Counted from the stretch's first letter, positions 23,538 to 32,530 are shown. The stretch is DNA of 64,000 nucleotides from Bacillota bacterium (GCA_023388055.1 JAEWGW010000025.1:703278-767277), one strand, 5' to 3'. The notes: generated by a model not told the origin, from the sequence alone. Made by a program: numbers and translations.

Positions 23538-24884
23538 TCACGATTCGACTGCAGAAGGCGGGAAGGCAAGGCGGAATTCAACGCCCCCGGCAATATTGCG
23601 TGCCAACAGCTGTGCATGGTGAAAACTGGCTACCCGCTGGACGATGGTGAGGCCAAGCCCGAATTGGCCGCCAGCTCCGCTGCCGAAGGCGCTGAAATCC
23701 TGCCCGGCCACTTGGGGAGGCAGGGGAGGGCCGTCATTGCCCAGAACCAGCAGGGCTGGCCCCTCTGTCCGGATGAACACCCGGGTTTGGGCATACCGGA
23801 TTTGGTTATCCAGCAGGTTCTCCACGGCGGCTGTCCACTGCTCTTCATCCCCAACCACGGTCAGCGGCTCCATAACAGCTTCATAAATCAGCTCAGGCCG
23901 CTGCCACCGGAGCTTCTCCAGCACAGCCTCTACGGTCTGGTCCAGACGGAAGGTTTGGTGCCGGGCCGGCTCCGCTGCCACATAATCGAGCTTCGTGAGA
24001 TAGAGAAGCTTGTGGACCAGCTTCTCCAGCCGCTCTGATTCCTTCCTGATGGTATTGACGGACTCTCCCAGATTACCTTGGGGGTAGATGCCGTCCTCGA
24101 TGGATTGGGCATAGCTCCGGATGATCATCACTGGGGTTTTCAACTCATGGGAGACATGCTGGAGCATCGTTTGCTGATATTCATCCTGCCGCTTCAGACG
24201 GTCGCGCATTACTTCAATGGAGGAAGCCAGCTGGCCGATTTCGTCCTTGCGCTCCAGTGTGAGCGGTTCTCCCCAGCTGCGGCCGGCAATCCCCCTGACA
24301 AATCCGCTTAGCATAACCAGCGGCCGGGATAAGGAACGGGACAGCCATAAGGCCGGCAGCAGACTGAACGACAGCACAGCCGCGGACACCCATACCAGCT
24401 GCTTCATCATCCCTTTCATCAGGTTATGGTAATACGTATCCCACATATAAGACACGACGGTGAGTTGGTGGTTCATAATCCGGACATGCCGGATGACATA
24501 AAAAAGCCGCTCCCCCTCCACATTGATCTGGTACCGGCCAGATGAGGCAGTCTGCAAGGCGGAATGACTTCGCACATCCTCCAGCAGGACCGAGGGGATA
24601 TTGCGCAGCGGGGCTACCTGACGGCCGTTATCCAGCAGCAGGAACGTCTTCACCGTACGTTTATCCTGCTGCTCAATCTGCCGTTCCGCCATATTCGGGT
24701 CGGACAGACCTGCTTCCCCCTTGCGGATTCCGGTTTCCTGCTCGCTTTCAATGGATGCGTATATTTCCCGGGAGACATACCGGTTTAGAATGACGGGCAT
24801 CAGCAAAAAAACCAGCACAAGGATAGCGGTGGTGAGCAGGACCAGCCCCGTCCAGATTTGAAAAGCCAGCGGGCGGTTTTTCAT
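23538..24884 (-). CDS. cssS: CssS-like secretion-stress sensor histidine kinase
   Basis: 448 residues. Membrane helices lie at about 11-34 and 160-182 with an extracytoplasmic sensor between them. HAMP follows, then the phosphoacceptor H246 in VSHELKTPVMIIRSYAQS, an N-box near LLDNQIRYA and GLGLTIV. The start KNRPLAFQIW and most of the kinase core match Bacillus CssS closely. CssS senses misfolded or overproduced secreted proteins and phosphorylates CssR. The ATG at 24884 overlaps the cssR stop (ATGA), so the two are translationally coupled; a longer in-frame reading upstream is cssR sequence. Confidence 0.9.
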   Translation of the reverse strand: MKNRPLAFQIWTGLVLLTTAILVLVFLLMPVILNRYVSREIYASIESEQETGIRKGEAGLSDPNMAERQIEQQDKRTVKTFLLLDNGRQVAPLRNIPSVLLEDVRSHSALQTASSGRYQINVEGERLFYVIRHVRIMNHQLTVVSYMWDTYYHNLMKGMMKQLVWVSAAVLSFSLLPALWLSRSLSRPLVMLSGFVRGIAGRSWGEPLTLERKDEIGQLASSIEVMRDRLKRQDEYQQTMLQHVSHELKTPVMIIRSYAQSIEDGIYPQGNLGESVNTIRKESERLEKLVHKLLYLTKLDYVAAEPARHQTFRLDQTVEAVLEKLRWQRPELIYEAVMEPLTVVGDEEQWTAAVENLLDNQIRYAQTRVFIRTEGPALLVLGNDGPPLPPQVAGQDFSAFGSGAGGQFGLGLTIVQRVASFHHAQLLARNIAGGVEFRLAFPPSAVES

Positions 24885-25567
24885 GGCCGCACCAGCCTGT
24901 ATCCATGGCCGTACAAGGTCTCCAGCCTTAGCCCGGGCAGCTTCCGCCGGACACGCCGGATCAGATCGTCCACCACCCGATCCGATCCGAAATAATCCTC
25001 CCCCCAAATCTGACGGAGCAGCTGTTCACGTGTAAAGGCCTGACCCGGATGTGAGAACAGCAGGGAGGCCAGGTCAAACTCCTTGGAGGTCAGGTCAATG
25101 GGAGTTCCCTGGCTGAACAAGGTGCGCCGGGCCACATCCAAGGTATAGGGGGTCATATGGTACAGGGGAGAAGGCGGCTGTCCGCTTCCGACATCGCGGT
25201 AGACCCTCTCCAGAAGCTTCCTGGAACGGATCACCAGCTCTCTCGGCAAAAAGGGCTTGGGCAAATAATCGTCGCTGCCCATCTCCAGCCCCAGAATCCG
25301 GTCCAGATCCGCATCCCGTGCCGAAATGAAGATAACAGGGACGGCGGAATCATGCTGCTTGATCTCCTTGATCAGCTGGTAGCCGTCCACACCTGGAAGC
25401 ATTATATCCAGAATCCACAGATGCGGCTTCCGGGCAATGGCTTCCCTGGCCGCTTCGCCGTTGGTGAAAACCTCCACCTGCCACCCTTCCCGGGTCAAAT
25501 AAGCGGCCAGCACCTGGCTCAGGCTGGGTTCATCCTCCGCCAAATATAATAAATAGCTCACCGGCAT
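24881..25567 (-). CDS. cssR: CssR-like OmpR-family response regulator
   Basis: 228 residues from the ATG at 25567 (AAGGAACGGAG upstream). The receiver has E11/D12, phospho-acceptor D54 (WILDIMLPG) and K104 (YLPKPFLPRE). The C-terminal winged helix shows LTSKEFDLASLLFSHPGQAFTREQLL and DRVVDDLIRRVRRKL. It matches Bacillus CssR, which activates htrA-type quality-control protease genes on secretion stress. No htrA is in this window. A good promoter lies at 25601-25629. Confidence 0.92.
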   Translation of the reverse strand: MPVSYLLYLAEDEPSLSQVLAAYLTREGWQVEVFTNGEAAREAIARKPHLWILDIMLPGVDGYQLIKEIKQHDSAVPVIFISARDADLDRILGLEMGSDDYLPKPFLPRELVIRSRKLLERVYRDVGSGQPPSPLYHMTPYTLDVARRTLFSQGTPIDLTSKEFDLASLLFSHPGQAFTREQLLRQIWGEDYFGSDRVVDDLIRRVRRKLPGLRLETLYGHGYRLVRP

Positions 25568-25600
25568 CCATCTCCGTTCCTTACGTCCATGATTGGGTTC

Positions 25601-25629
25601 ATCATATAGCAAGCGCCGGACCGCTGCAA
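25601..25629 (-). promoter_or_regulatory. Promoter of cssRS
   Basis: On the minus strand, -35 TTGCAG (25629-25624), a 17-base spacer and -10 TATGAT (25606-25601). It begins right after the terminator of the upstream gene, so cssRS has its own transcript. Confidence 0.65.
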
Positions 25630-25631
25630 TG

Positions 25632-25677
25632 AAAAAAGAGGCTTGCAGGCTTCCGTATGGAAGCTGCAGAGCCTCTT
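25632..25677 (-). terminator. Terminator of the secreted helical protein gene
   Basis: On the minus strand AGAGGCT and AGCCTCT close a hairpin with inner GCAG/CTGC and CTTCC/GGAAG pairs, followed by TTTTTT. Confidence 0.9.
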
Positions 25678-25704
25678 GACAATGCGGACTGGGATTCAGG
25701 ACGG

Positions 25705-26379
25705 TCATTCGTTATCCGCTGCCTGCAGCTTGGTTACCAGTTGGCCCAAAGCCGCGTTCTCCCCGCGGGTTTGCTCCAGCAGCTTGGGCAGCACACTGCT
25801 GATTGTCCCGGCATCGCCGGCTTCAATTGCGGCGGTAAAGCTTTGCTGGAGCTCCTTGCGTCCGGTCAGTACACTGTCCCAATTTTCTGCTTTCAGAGCC
25901 TTCAGTCCCCCGAGGCTTTCCTTCAGTCCCTGGATTTGGTCCTGGAGCGATTGTTTATCCAGTGTACCCGCCTTGTGCTCCTCACGCAGCTTCTCCAGCC
26001 CGGAGGAAAGCTTTTCCTTCAAGGCGGTTTTTTCCTCTGCGGTAGGTTTGATTGCTTTCAGCTCCCCAAGCAGACGTTCCCGTTCGGCAAATGCGGCTTT
26101 CCACTGCTCGGTATCGCCGGGGGTGTATGTTTCCGACAGCAGCGTGTAATACATCTGTTTATGCACACCTAACGAAGCCGACTCCCGGATCGCCTTTTTG
26201 GCATTGCTTGCGGCTGTTTGGGCGGTCATTCCGGTTTTGGGGAGGATGCTTTGGGCCAACGGCGGAATGGAGGCATGTCTGGAGAGTGCGGGCCCTCCCT
26301 CCTGAGCGGCCAATGCAGCCACCGGCAGAGCTAATGCGGATATGCCGAGTACGATCAGGCTTTGTTTCCAGTATTTCAT
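25705..26379 (-). CDS. Secreted alpha-helical protein of unknown function
   Basis: 224 residues. A signal peptide (1-24, KYWKQSLIVLGISALALPVAALAAQ with an Ala-x-Ala cut) is followed by charged, helix-rich sequence with heptad-like Leu/Lys/Glu repeats (about 95-165). I recognise no family. The small, secreted, charged helical design resembles envelope chaperones such as Spy/CpxP, but I see no LTxxQ motif, so this is only an analogy. It lies directly upstream of cssRS on the same strand, with a terminator and a new promoter between. RBS AAGGAGGG is strong, and a GC-rich hairpin sits just before it. Confidence 0.7.
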   Translation of the reverse strand: MKYWKQSLIVLGISALALPVAALAAQEGGPALSRHASIPPLAQSILPKTGMTAQTAASNAKKAIRESASLGVHKQMYYTLLSETYTPGDTEQWKAAFAERERLLGELKAIKPTAEEKTALKEKLSSGLEKLREEHKAGTLDKQSLQDQIQGLKESLGGLKALKAENWDSVLTGRKELQQSFTAAIEAGDAGTISSVLPKLLEQTRGENAALGQLVTKLQAADNE

Positions 26380-26400
26380 GGTTATCCCTCCTTGAAAGTG

Positions 26401-26420
26401 GGGGAGGAGCTGTCCTCCCC
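26401..26420 (-). promoter_or_regulatory. GC-rich hairpin just upstream of a ribosome binding site
   Basis: GGGGAGGA and TCCTCCCC are perfect arms around CAGC. The hairpin ends a few bases before the AAGGAGGG of the secreted-protein gene. It lacks a T-tract, so it is not a terminator. The left arm itself looks like a Shine-Dalgarno sequence, so a structural effect on translation is possible. Confidence 0.4.
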
Positions 26421-26506
26421 ATCCAAGGATTACTTTACCGGAGGAAAAACGCAGGATTGCGGCGGAATGATGTGAAATTGTGGGATTGGAACACGTGCTG
26501 CCGCGG

Positions 26507-29500
26507 TTATTTGCGTTTAGGCATAAACGGCCACCAGTTGCCCCGGCCGAAGAGCTTCACCATGACGGGTACCACAAATTGCAGGAACAAGAGCGCGTAC
26601 AGGAACAAACCGGCCAAAACCACAGTGGCGATCTGCAAAAGCGACATTACACCCGACGGATACATGGCGGCGAAGGTGCCGGCCAGAATGATCACGGCGG
26701 ACACGATGACAGTGCCCATCTTTTTCATGGCAATAAGAATGGCGGCTTCGGCGGTTTCATCATCCTTATGCTCATTGAACCGATCCATCAGGAAGATACT
26801 GTAATCCACACCCAGCGCCATCAACATGACAAATCCGAAGAAGGGGATCGCCCAGCTAGTGCCCGTATGGCCCAGAATACGAACGAAGATCAGCTCGTTT
26901 ACCGCCAGGGACGAGAAGTAGCAGACCGCCAGGGAGCCGATCAGGTAAATGGGCATCACCAGGGAACGCAGCAGAATGATGAGAACCAGAGTGATGCCGA
27001 TCAGCATCAGCAGCACGGTGCGTTTGTAGTCGGAGCTGGACATGTTGTCCAGATCATGGTACACCGAGGTAACGCCGCTTATGCCGATTTGGCTGCCCTC
27101 CAGGGCAGTACCCTGAATGGCCTTTTCCGCTGCCTCCCGGATGCCGTCAACAGAGCCCATAGCTTCAGCCTCGTAGGGATTGGTAGCCAGCACCAGCTCG
27201 AAGCTGGCAAGCTTCTTGTCCGGCGACAGGTAGGTGGCCAGCACCTGCTGGAACTGCGGGTTCTGCGCCGCTTCCTTGGGGAAGAACCAGCCGGAGGTTT
27301 CCTTGTCCTGGGCGGCGGCCAACTCGTTCAAGTAAGCCTGAGCTGCGGCAAGGCCGGTTTGAACCTGGCCGATGCCGCCTGCGCTTTGGTCCAGGCCGCT
27401 GACCAACTGCTGCAGCTGTCCGCCAACGGAGGAGAAGCCGTTAGCCAGCTCACCCTGGCCTTGGGCCAGTTGGGTCAGCCCTGCCTGGATGGCGGGCAGG
27501 TTAGCCACGGCCTGGTTTTGGCCGTTGGCGGCGGCAGTTAGCCCAGCTTCCAGGCTGGTGGCCCCTTGGCCCACCTGCTTGATGCCGCCGGCGACACCGG
27601 ATTGCCCGGCGACAAGCTGGGACAGACCGGCATTAGCCGATACCAGGCCGGTCTGGACATTGCCGAGCTGGGCGGTAAGCTGGCCCAGCCCAGCCTCCAG
27701 TTCGCCGATCCCCTTGGCGGTCTGAGCCACGGTTTGGCGGACGGCGATGTAGTCGCTGTCCTCGGCCAGTCCCGGGAATTTGCCGTCCAGCGCAGCAAAC
27801 CGGGCTTCCAGCGATGCCAGCGCAGCGGCGGAGTCCTTCAGTCCGGCCTGCACGGCATTATACATCCCGGTGAGCTGGCCCAGCCCGTTTTTGGCGGCCT
27901 CGTAGCCGCTCAGCAGCTGATTGCCGCTGTCCGCCAGCTGTTGAGCGCTTTTCTCCAAGGCGGCGATGCCGTTGGCCAAATCTCCGGCGCCGGTTGCGCC
28001 GCTGCGGACGCCCTGCTCAATGCGGGTGAGCCCGGTTTGCAGCTCCTCCACTCCGGTTTTCAGCTTGCCTGTGCCGTCAACCAGCTGGTTGATGCCGTCC
28101 GTAGCCTGCGCCATCTGGGGGGCGGAGCCGCTTAAGGACTTGGAGGCCTCGGCAAGACCGTTCTTGATGGTCTCCAGCCCCGCGCTGCCCTGACCCAGTC
28201 CGTCGCTGACGGTTTTGGCCTGGCTGGCTACGGCGAATTCTGGCATCTCCTCCCCCAGAGGACGGGTGAGGCTGCGCACCTTGGCTACACCGGGAGCACG
28301 GAGCAGCTCGCGGGAAACCTTTTCGATGACGCCGAAGGCTTCTTCATTATCCAGCGTTTTGTCGCTTTCCAGCACCACCTTGGTGGTCATGGCTTCACCG
28401 GGACCGAAGCTGTCGGCCACCAGATTGAAGCCCTTCACGGAATCATAGTTTTCTCCGATTTCATTCAAGGAATTGAAGGAGAGGGTGCCCTTGTAGCTGA
28501 GCAGAAGGGGCACAACAATGACTGCGGCCAACAGCAGCGCAGCCCAGGGCTTGCGCAGGGAGAAACTCCCGGTTGCCGCCCACATGCGGCTTTCCTGATG
28601 CTCGCTGGACCGTTTGGAGGGCCAGAACAGCCGTCCGCCCAATAGAGCCATGAAGAATGGCACGATGGTAAACAAAGCCGCCAGCAGCACAGCGACGCCA
28701 ATGGCTACAGCCGTGGCGGACTGGTACAGCTTGAAGCTGGCCAAACCGATGGTGGAGAAACCCACCAAGGCGGCCAAGCCGCTAAAAATAACGGTCCGTC
28801 CTGCAGTGGAATAGGTTCTGACAATAGCTTCCTGGACCTGCCCGGGGTTATGGGCCAGCTCTTCCTTAAACCGGCTGAGCAGAAGAATACAGTAGTCCGT
28901 ACCGATTCCGAACAGCACCGCCACTAAGAATATCTGCGTAAAGTTGGAAATGGGGAAGTTCAGCTGATCCACCAGGAAGGCAACGATGGACTGGCTGGCC
29001 AGATAGGTAATGCCCACCGTCACCAGAGGGACTAGCGGGGCAACCACAGACCGGAATACCAGAACCAGCACGAACAGGATGAAAAAAACAGTGATCAGCT
29101 CCGTACGCTGCAGGCCTTTCTCCGAGCTGATGACCACATCCTCGTCAATTAGATGCTGGCCGGTCAAATAATGCTCCACCGGAAGCTTCTCCATGGGCTT
29201 TTGCAAGGCCTCACGGATGTCCGCAGTGTCCCGGCCGTTCTGCTTCACATTCACCATGGCGATCATGGTTTTGTTGTCCTTGGCCGCCATCTGGGATTCC
29301 AGCTCCTTGCTGTCGAAGGCGGACATCATGCTGGTGATGCCCAGGCTCTGGGCGGAGGACTTCAACTGGCCCAGCGTCGCACTGATAGCTTCCTTGTCGG
29401 AGGCTGTTAAACCCGCAGCATTGTGAAACACCGCGATGATGGATAACTCATCAGGATCCTTGGTCTGATGGCGTTCCTGCATCTCGGCGGCCAATACGGA

Positions 29501-29638
29501 AGGATAACCCTCGGGAAGGGCGATCCCGCCTTTTTCCCGGACGAGATTGGCCATGCTGGGAGCTGTCATCAAAAGCGCCACAAGGCCGCCGATCCAAATG
29601 GCCATAAGGAGCCAACGGCTTTTCAAAATCATCTTCAT
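26507..29638 (-). CDS. MMPL/RND-type membrane transporter
   Basis: 1043 residues. Two halves each carry a group of six membrane helices, with a large extracytoplasmic domain after the first helix of each half. VLFGIGTDYCILLLSRFKEE (first half) and FVMLMALGVDYSIFLMDRFNEH (second half) carry the conserved Asp-Tyr pair in helix 4 that drives proton-coupled export. The second extracytoplasmic domain (about 480-790) is built of short repeats of the kind LxxGxxxLxxGL, as in YhgE/Pip-type proteins, and probably forms a long coiled stalk. It likely exports lipids or hydrophobic compounds. It is cotranscribed with the MarR gene (4-base overlap). Confidence 0.9.
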   Translation of the reverse strand: MKMILKSRWLLMAIWIGGLVALLMTAPSMANLVREKGGIALPEGYPSVLAAEMQERHQTKDPDELSIIAVFHNAAGLTASDKEAISATLGQLKSSAQSLGITSMMSAFDSKELESQMAAKDNKTMIAMVNVKQNGRDTADIREALQKPMEKLPVEHYLTGQHLIDEDVVISSEKGLQRTELITVFFILFVLVLVFRSVVAPLVPLVTVGITYLASQSIVAFLVDQLNFPISNFTQIFLVAVLFGIGTDYCILLLSRFKEELAHNPGQVQEAIVRTYSTAGRTVIFSGLAALVGFSTIGLASFKLYQSATAVAIGVAVLLAALFTIVPFFMALLGGRLFWPSKRSSEHQESRMWAATGSFSLRKPWAALLLAAVIVVPLLLSYKGTLSFNSLNEIGENYDSVKGFNLVADSFGPGEAMTTKVVLESDKTLDNEEAFGVIEKVSRELLRAPGVAKVRSLTRPLGEEMPEFAVASQAKTVSDGLGQGSAGLETIKNGLAEASKSLSGSAPQMAQATDGINQLVDGTGKLKTGVEELQTGLTRIEQGVRSGATGAGDLANGIAALEKSAQQLADSGNQLLSGYEAAKNGLGQLTGMYNAVQAGLKDSAAALASLEARFAALDGKFPGLAEDSDYIAVRQTVAQTAKGIGELEAGLGQLTAQLGNVQTGLVSANAGLSQLVAGQSGVAGGIKQVGQGATSLEAGLTAAANGQNQAVANLPAIQAGLTQLAQGQGELANGFSSVGGQLQQLVSGLDQSAGGIGQVQTGLAAAQAYLNELAAAQDKETSGWFFPKEAAQNPQFQQVLATYLSPDKKLASFELVLATNPYEAEAMGSVDGIREAAEKAIQGTALEGSQIGISGVTSVYHDLDNMSSSDYKRTVLLMLIGITLVLIILLRSLVMPIYLIGSLAVCYFSSLAVNELIFVRILGHTGTSWAIPFFGFVMLMALGVDYSIFLMDRFNEHKDDETAEAAILIAMKKMGTVIVSAVIILAGTFAAMYPSGVMSLLQIATVVLAGLFLYALLFLQFVVPVMVKLFGRGNWWPFMPKRK

Positions 29639-30090
29639 GGGTGTTCTCCTCCATTGTTTACGGAAATAATGTTGCCGATTTTTTCGTAGATCCGGATAAA
29701 GGCCTCCGCTTCCTCCTCCTCCAGCTGCTGCAGATAGAATTCCACAAACTGCCGGATTTTTTCCTGAGTGGCGTGATAAACCGTTTGGCCGGCCTCCGTG
29801 GTTTGAAGATACACCACACGCCGGTCCACTTCATCGCGGATGCGGGTCACATATCCCTTGGTAACCAGCCTGTCGACCATTGCGGTAACCGCGCTCCGGT
29901 TGACCCCGCAGGCCTCGGCCAGACGGGAAGCCGGACAAGGACCGTGCTTGGACAGGAAACGGACCGCAAAATACTGCTCCATGGTCATTTCCTGGACCAG
30001 CTCCGCCACAATGGAGGCAATCATCCGGGTGGCGAAGAGGTACACATCCTCGTACCGTGAAATCAGGGCATCAAGTTTTTTGGACTCCAT
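29635..30090 (-). CDS. MarR family repressor of the MMPL operon
   Basis: About 151 residues. Winged helix: MEQYFAVRFLSKHGPCPASRLAEACGVNRSAVTAMVDRLVTKGYVTRIRDEVDRRVVYLQTTEAG. It starts at the ATG at 30090 (GGAGG six bases before); the in-frame TTG at 30096 overlaps that spacing. Its stop overlaps the MMPL start as ATGA. A dyad lies immediately downstream of the -10 of its promoter, which indicates autorepression and control of the exporter, with release by the exported compound or a mimic. Confidence 0.92.
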   Translation of the reverse strand: MESKKLDALISRYEDVYLFATRMIASIVAELVQEMTMEQYFAVRFLSKHGPCPASRLAEACGVNRSAVTAMVDRLVTKGYVTRIRDEVDRRVVYLQTTEAGQTVYHATQEKIRQFVEFYLQQLEEEEAEAFIRIYEKIGNIISVNNGGEHP

Positions 30091-30154
30091 AATCAACCTC
30101 CTAACACTCCCCGACTGGAGTCAGCTTCATTCGGGCTTGGCCATTTAATTCAAC

Positions 30155-30171
30155 AGGTGAACTATTCACTT
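30155..30171 (-). promoter_or_regulatory. MarR-type operator
   Basis: AGGTGAA and TTCACTT are arms of a 17-base dyad with a 3-base centre and one mismatch. It begins six bases after the -10 hexamer and so covers the transcription start. Confidence 0.75.
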
Positions 30172-30176
30172 GGGTA

Positions 30177-30206
30177 ATTATAAGAAAATGGCCACGCTGC
30201 TGTCAA
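30177..30206 (-). promoter_or_regulatory. Consensus promoter of the marR-MMPL operon
   Basis: On the minus strand, -35 TTGACA (30206-30201), an 18-base spacer and -10 TATAAT (30182-30177). Both hexamers are perfect, as expected for a promoter kept quiet by a repressor. Confidence 0.85.
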
Positions 30207-30306
30207 CCGAATTCCTTAAAGCTCGAGTTTGTACGCAGGGAGTGGACAATTCCGGTTCTGATTCCTTTATTGTGGCAAATAAGGCCGGGTTTCTCTCCAT
30301 ATAACA

Positions 30307-30333
30307 CAAAAAAAGCCCACCTGAGGGTGGGCC
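30307..30333 (-). terminator. Terminator of the GNAT gene
   Basis: On the minus strand GCCCACC-type arms (GCCCACCC/GGGTGGGC) form a tight stem followed by TTTTTTT. Confidence 0.88.
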
Positions 30334-30344
30334 GTGCATGGCGA

Positions 30345-30818
30345 TTAGCTGGTACAGCCGGGGGTGGAGTCTGAGGAACAGCAGGCATCCCTGTGGTCCG
30401 CTTCAATGTCTTGGGAATAAAGCAGAATATTACCGCGTCTGAGCCAGCCTTGCCCGCTCCAGAAGGTCTGTCCCAGCTCGTTGTTTTCCAGCACCATGAT
30501 ATGGCACTTCATGATGTTTTGCCTGCCCAATGCCTCCAGAGCTGCTTGGACCAGCTGTCTGCCCGTTCCTTGCCCGCGGCAGACGGCGCTGACAGCCAGG
30601 TGATAAAGGAAGCCGCGGCGTCCGTCATGACCGGCCAGAACCGTACCCTGGACCCCGCCGGTATTATCCTCCGCCACAAAGCTTAAGCCGGGATTCCGCT
30701 CCAGGAATCGGCGGATATTGTCCTCGCTGTCAGAGGCGCTTAGTCCCATGCCGGGCGTACGGCTCCATAAGTCATACGCCAGAGGGTAGTCCTCCATAAG
30801 GAAGGGGCGGATTTTCAT
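30345..30818 (-). CDS. GNAT family N-acetyltransferase
   Basis: About 157 residues from the ATG at 30818 (AAAGGAGCC upstream). The acetyl-CoA loop is visible as VCRGQGTGRQLVQAALEAL, after the strand FLYHLAVSA. The last strand LENNELGQTFWSGQGWLRRG is typical of the fold. The C-terminal tail (ACCSSDSTPGCTS) has three cysteines and is unusual. The acceptor is unknown. It lies behind the AI-2E-type permease gene with 35 bases between, so it may share its transcript. Confidence 0.85.
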   Translation of the reverse strand: MKIRPFLMEDYPLAYDLWSRTPGMGLSASDSEDNIRRFLERNPGLSFVAEDNTGGVQGTVLAGHDGRRGFLYHLAVSAVCRGQGTGRQLVQAALEALGRQNIMKCHIMVLENNELGQTFWSGQGWLRRGNILLYSQDIEADHRDACCSSDSTPGCTS

Positions 30819-30853
30819 AACGACGGCTCCTTTTTGGTCGGCATGGTCCATGG

Positions 30854-31954
30854 TTAATCAATATACTCCGGCTGGTACTCGTCCTCCGGCTTGCGGATCC
30901 AGCGCTTCAGGTATCCCTGTTCATTCAAGGCTTTGATGGTGATGATCAGCACCGGCGACAGAATCAATCCCGCTACCCCGAACAGGGAGAGGGAGATGAT
31001 CATAAACGCCAGCATCGTAAAGGCGGACACTCCCAGGGAGTCGCCGGTAATTTTGGGCTCCAGAATCTGTCTGACCAGCAGCACAATAGCGGTGAGGATG
31101 GAGATTTTGATGGCCAGCACCGTCTCCCCGACGATCAGCAGGTAGGCGATCCAAGGCAGGAAAAAGGTGGATATGCCCAATAGCGGCAGCACGTCGAAGA
31201 AGGCGCACAGAAGAGCCACCGAAAACGCATTTCCCACATTAAACAGCAGAAGACCGATGAACACCAGCACCCCTGAAATGGATACCAGCTTTATGGTGGA
31301 CTTGATATATGTAACAATACCGCGAAGCACATTTTCCCGGAGAAACGTAAATGCTACCTTAAAGGTGCCGGGGGTATGCTCTCTGGCCATCCGCTTCCAG
31401 GTCTCAATCTCCACACTCAGGAAATAAGCCAGAATGGTGCCGATGAAGAAGTTCGCCAGAAAGCTGGTGAAGGAGGTGAACTTGCTCATCAGCCATCCTA
31501 CGACAATAGTGGTGAAGGAGGAGATATATTTGGCCATGGTGGAAACATATTGCACGATCTGGTCCGCCAAGTCGGGAGGCAGATTGTCCCAGCGATGCTT
31601 GAGGTCATTGATATTCTGGTACACCTGATCCTGGAAGTTGGTGCTGAAGGTGGGAATCAGGCCCTTGATATTGTCCAGCTGGGTAATCAGAATGGCGCTG
31701 AGTCCTACCAGAATGGCCAGGATGATAATAATGAACAGCAGCAGGGAAATGGCAGTTGCCAGCGACTTCTTGACACCCTTCCGGTTCAGGGAGCGGGCCA
31801 GCGGCTCAATGGCGGCGAAAATCAGCAGGGCCCAGAATATGGGGGCACCCAGCTTATACAGATAACTGAACAGGAGCATAAACAGATATACGGTGACAAT
31901 CATTAAGGCAATATCAAATGCCGTTTTATAGTATTTTTTATAAAAGGACATCAT
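30854..31954 (-). CDS. AI-2E family (PerM/YtvI-like) permease
   Basis: About 366 residues with eight or so membrane helices. It has the family's long amphipathic stretch (about 80-150) and conserved late motifs PLLGISTFFLPWIAYLL and QILEPKITGDSLGVSAFTMLAFMIISLSLFGVAGLILSPVL. The family includes exporters of AI-2 and Na+/H+ antiporters; the substrate here is unknown. The start is uncertain: the ATG at 31954 has GGGAGGG about 14 bases upstream, and a TTG at 31990 has no clear site. Confidence 0.85.
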   Translation of the reverse strand: MMSFYKKYYKTAFDIALMIVTVYLFMLLFSYLYKLGAPIFWALLIFAAIEPLARSLNRKGVKKSLATAISLLLFIIIILAILVGLSAILITQLDNIKGLIPTFSTNFQDQVYQNINDLKHRWDNLPPDLADQIVQYVSTMAKYISSFTTIVVGWLMSKFTSFTSFLANFFIGTILAYFLSVEIETWKRMAREHTPGTFKVAFTFLRENVLRGIVTYIKSTIKLVSISGVLVFIGLLLFNVGNAFSVALLCAFFDVLPLLGISTFFLPWIAYLLIVGETVLAIKISILTAIVLLVRQILEPKITGDSLGVSAFTMLAFMIISLSLFGVAGLILSPVLIITIKALNEQGYLKRWIRKPEDEYQPEYID

Positions 31955-32028
31955 GGTCTGGCGAGTTCCCTCCCTGGTTAGTTTGGACAAGCCGGCAAAC
32001 AGGTGTGTGCGGGTTAACCCTCAGCAGG

Positions 32029-32394
32029 TCAGGTCCACTTGGCCGCCCATAGCTTCATTTCCTTCAAGATTTGGTGCAGATCCTGACCCTTGGGGGTGAG
32101 GCGGTACTCCACCGTAACCGGTACGGTTGGGAAGGCGTGGCGCTCCAGCACACCCTGCTCCTCCAGATGCCGCAGCGTGTCCGTTAATGCCTTGGGGCTG
32201 ATGCCGGAAACGGTCCGCTGCAGCTCGCCAAAACGTTTGGTCCCGCAGAACAGCTCCCGGAGCACAAGAAACGCCCATTTGCCGCCGATCACGTGCAAGG
32301 TCTTTTCAATGGAGCATTCAATCACCGACGGTTGCTTCGGAATGTAGTTGCTGGTGTTGGAGCGTGCAGCCTCGGCGAGTTTAGGTTGACACAT
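32029..32394 (-). CDS. HxlR family transcriptional regulator
   Basis: 121 residues. Winged helix: SIEKTLHVIGGKWAFLVLRELFCGTKRFGELQRTVSGISPKALTDTLRHLEEQGVLER, the HxlR signature. A cysteine at about residue 27 (VIECSIEKT) occupies the position used for redox or electrophile sensing in several HxlR proteins (QorR, YodB types). No divergent oxidoreductase gene is adjacent, so the target is unclear. RBS AAGGAGGACC precedes the start. Confidence 0.9.
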   Translation of the reverse strand: MCQPKLAEAARSNTSNYIPKQPSVIECSIEKTLHVIGGKWAFLVLRELFCGTKRFGELQRTVSGISPKALTDTLRHLEEQGVLERHAFPTVPVTVEYRLTPKGQDLHQILKEMKLWAAKWT

Positions 32395-32483
32395 GTAAAC
32401 GGTCCTCCTTGTCCGATAAGTTGTAGGATATTTACACCTTACACAATGAAGAGAGCAGAAGCAATACTAACCGGTTCTTTCCC

Positions 32484-32514
32484 CAAAAAAAGGGCCCTCT
32501 CCATATGGAGAAGG
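32484..32514 (-). terminator. Terminator of the thi operon
   Basis: On the minus strand GCCTTCTCC and GGAGAGGGC form a nine-base stem around ATAT, followed by TTTTTTT. Confidence 0.88.
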
Positions 32515-32530
32515 CACTGGAAGGTGGTGT

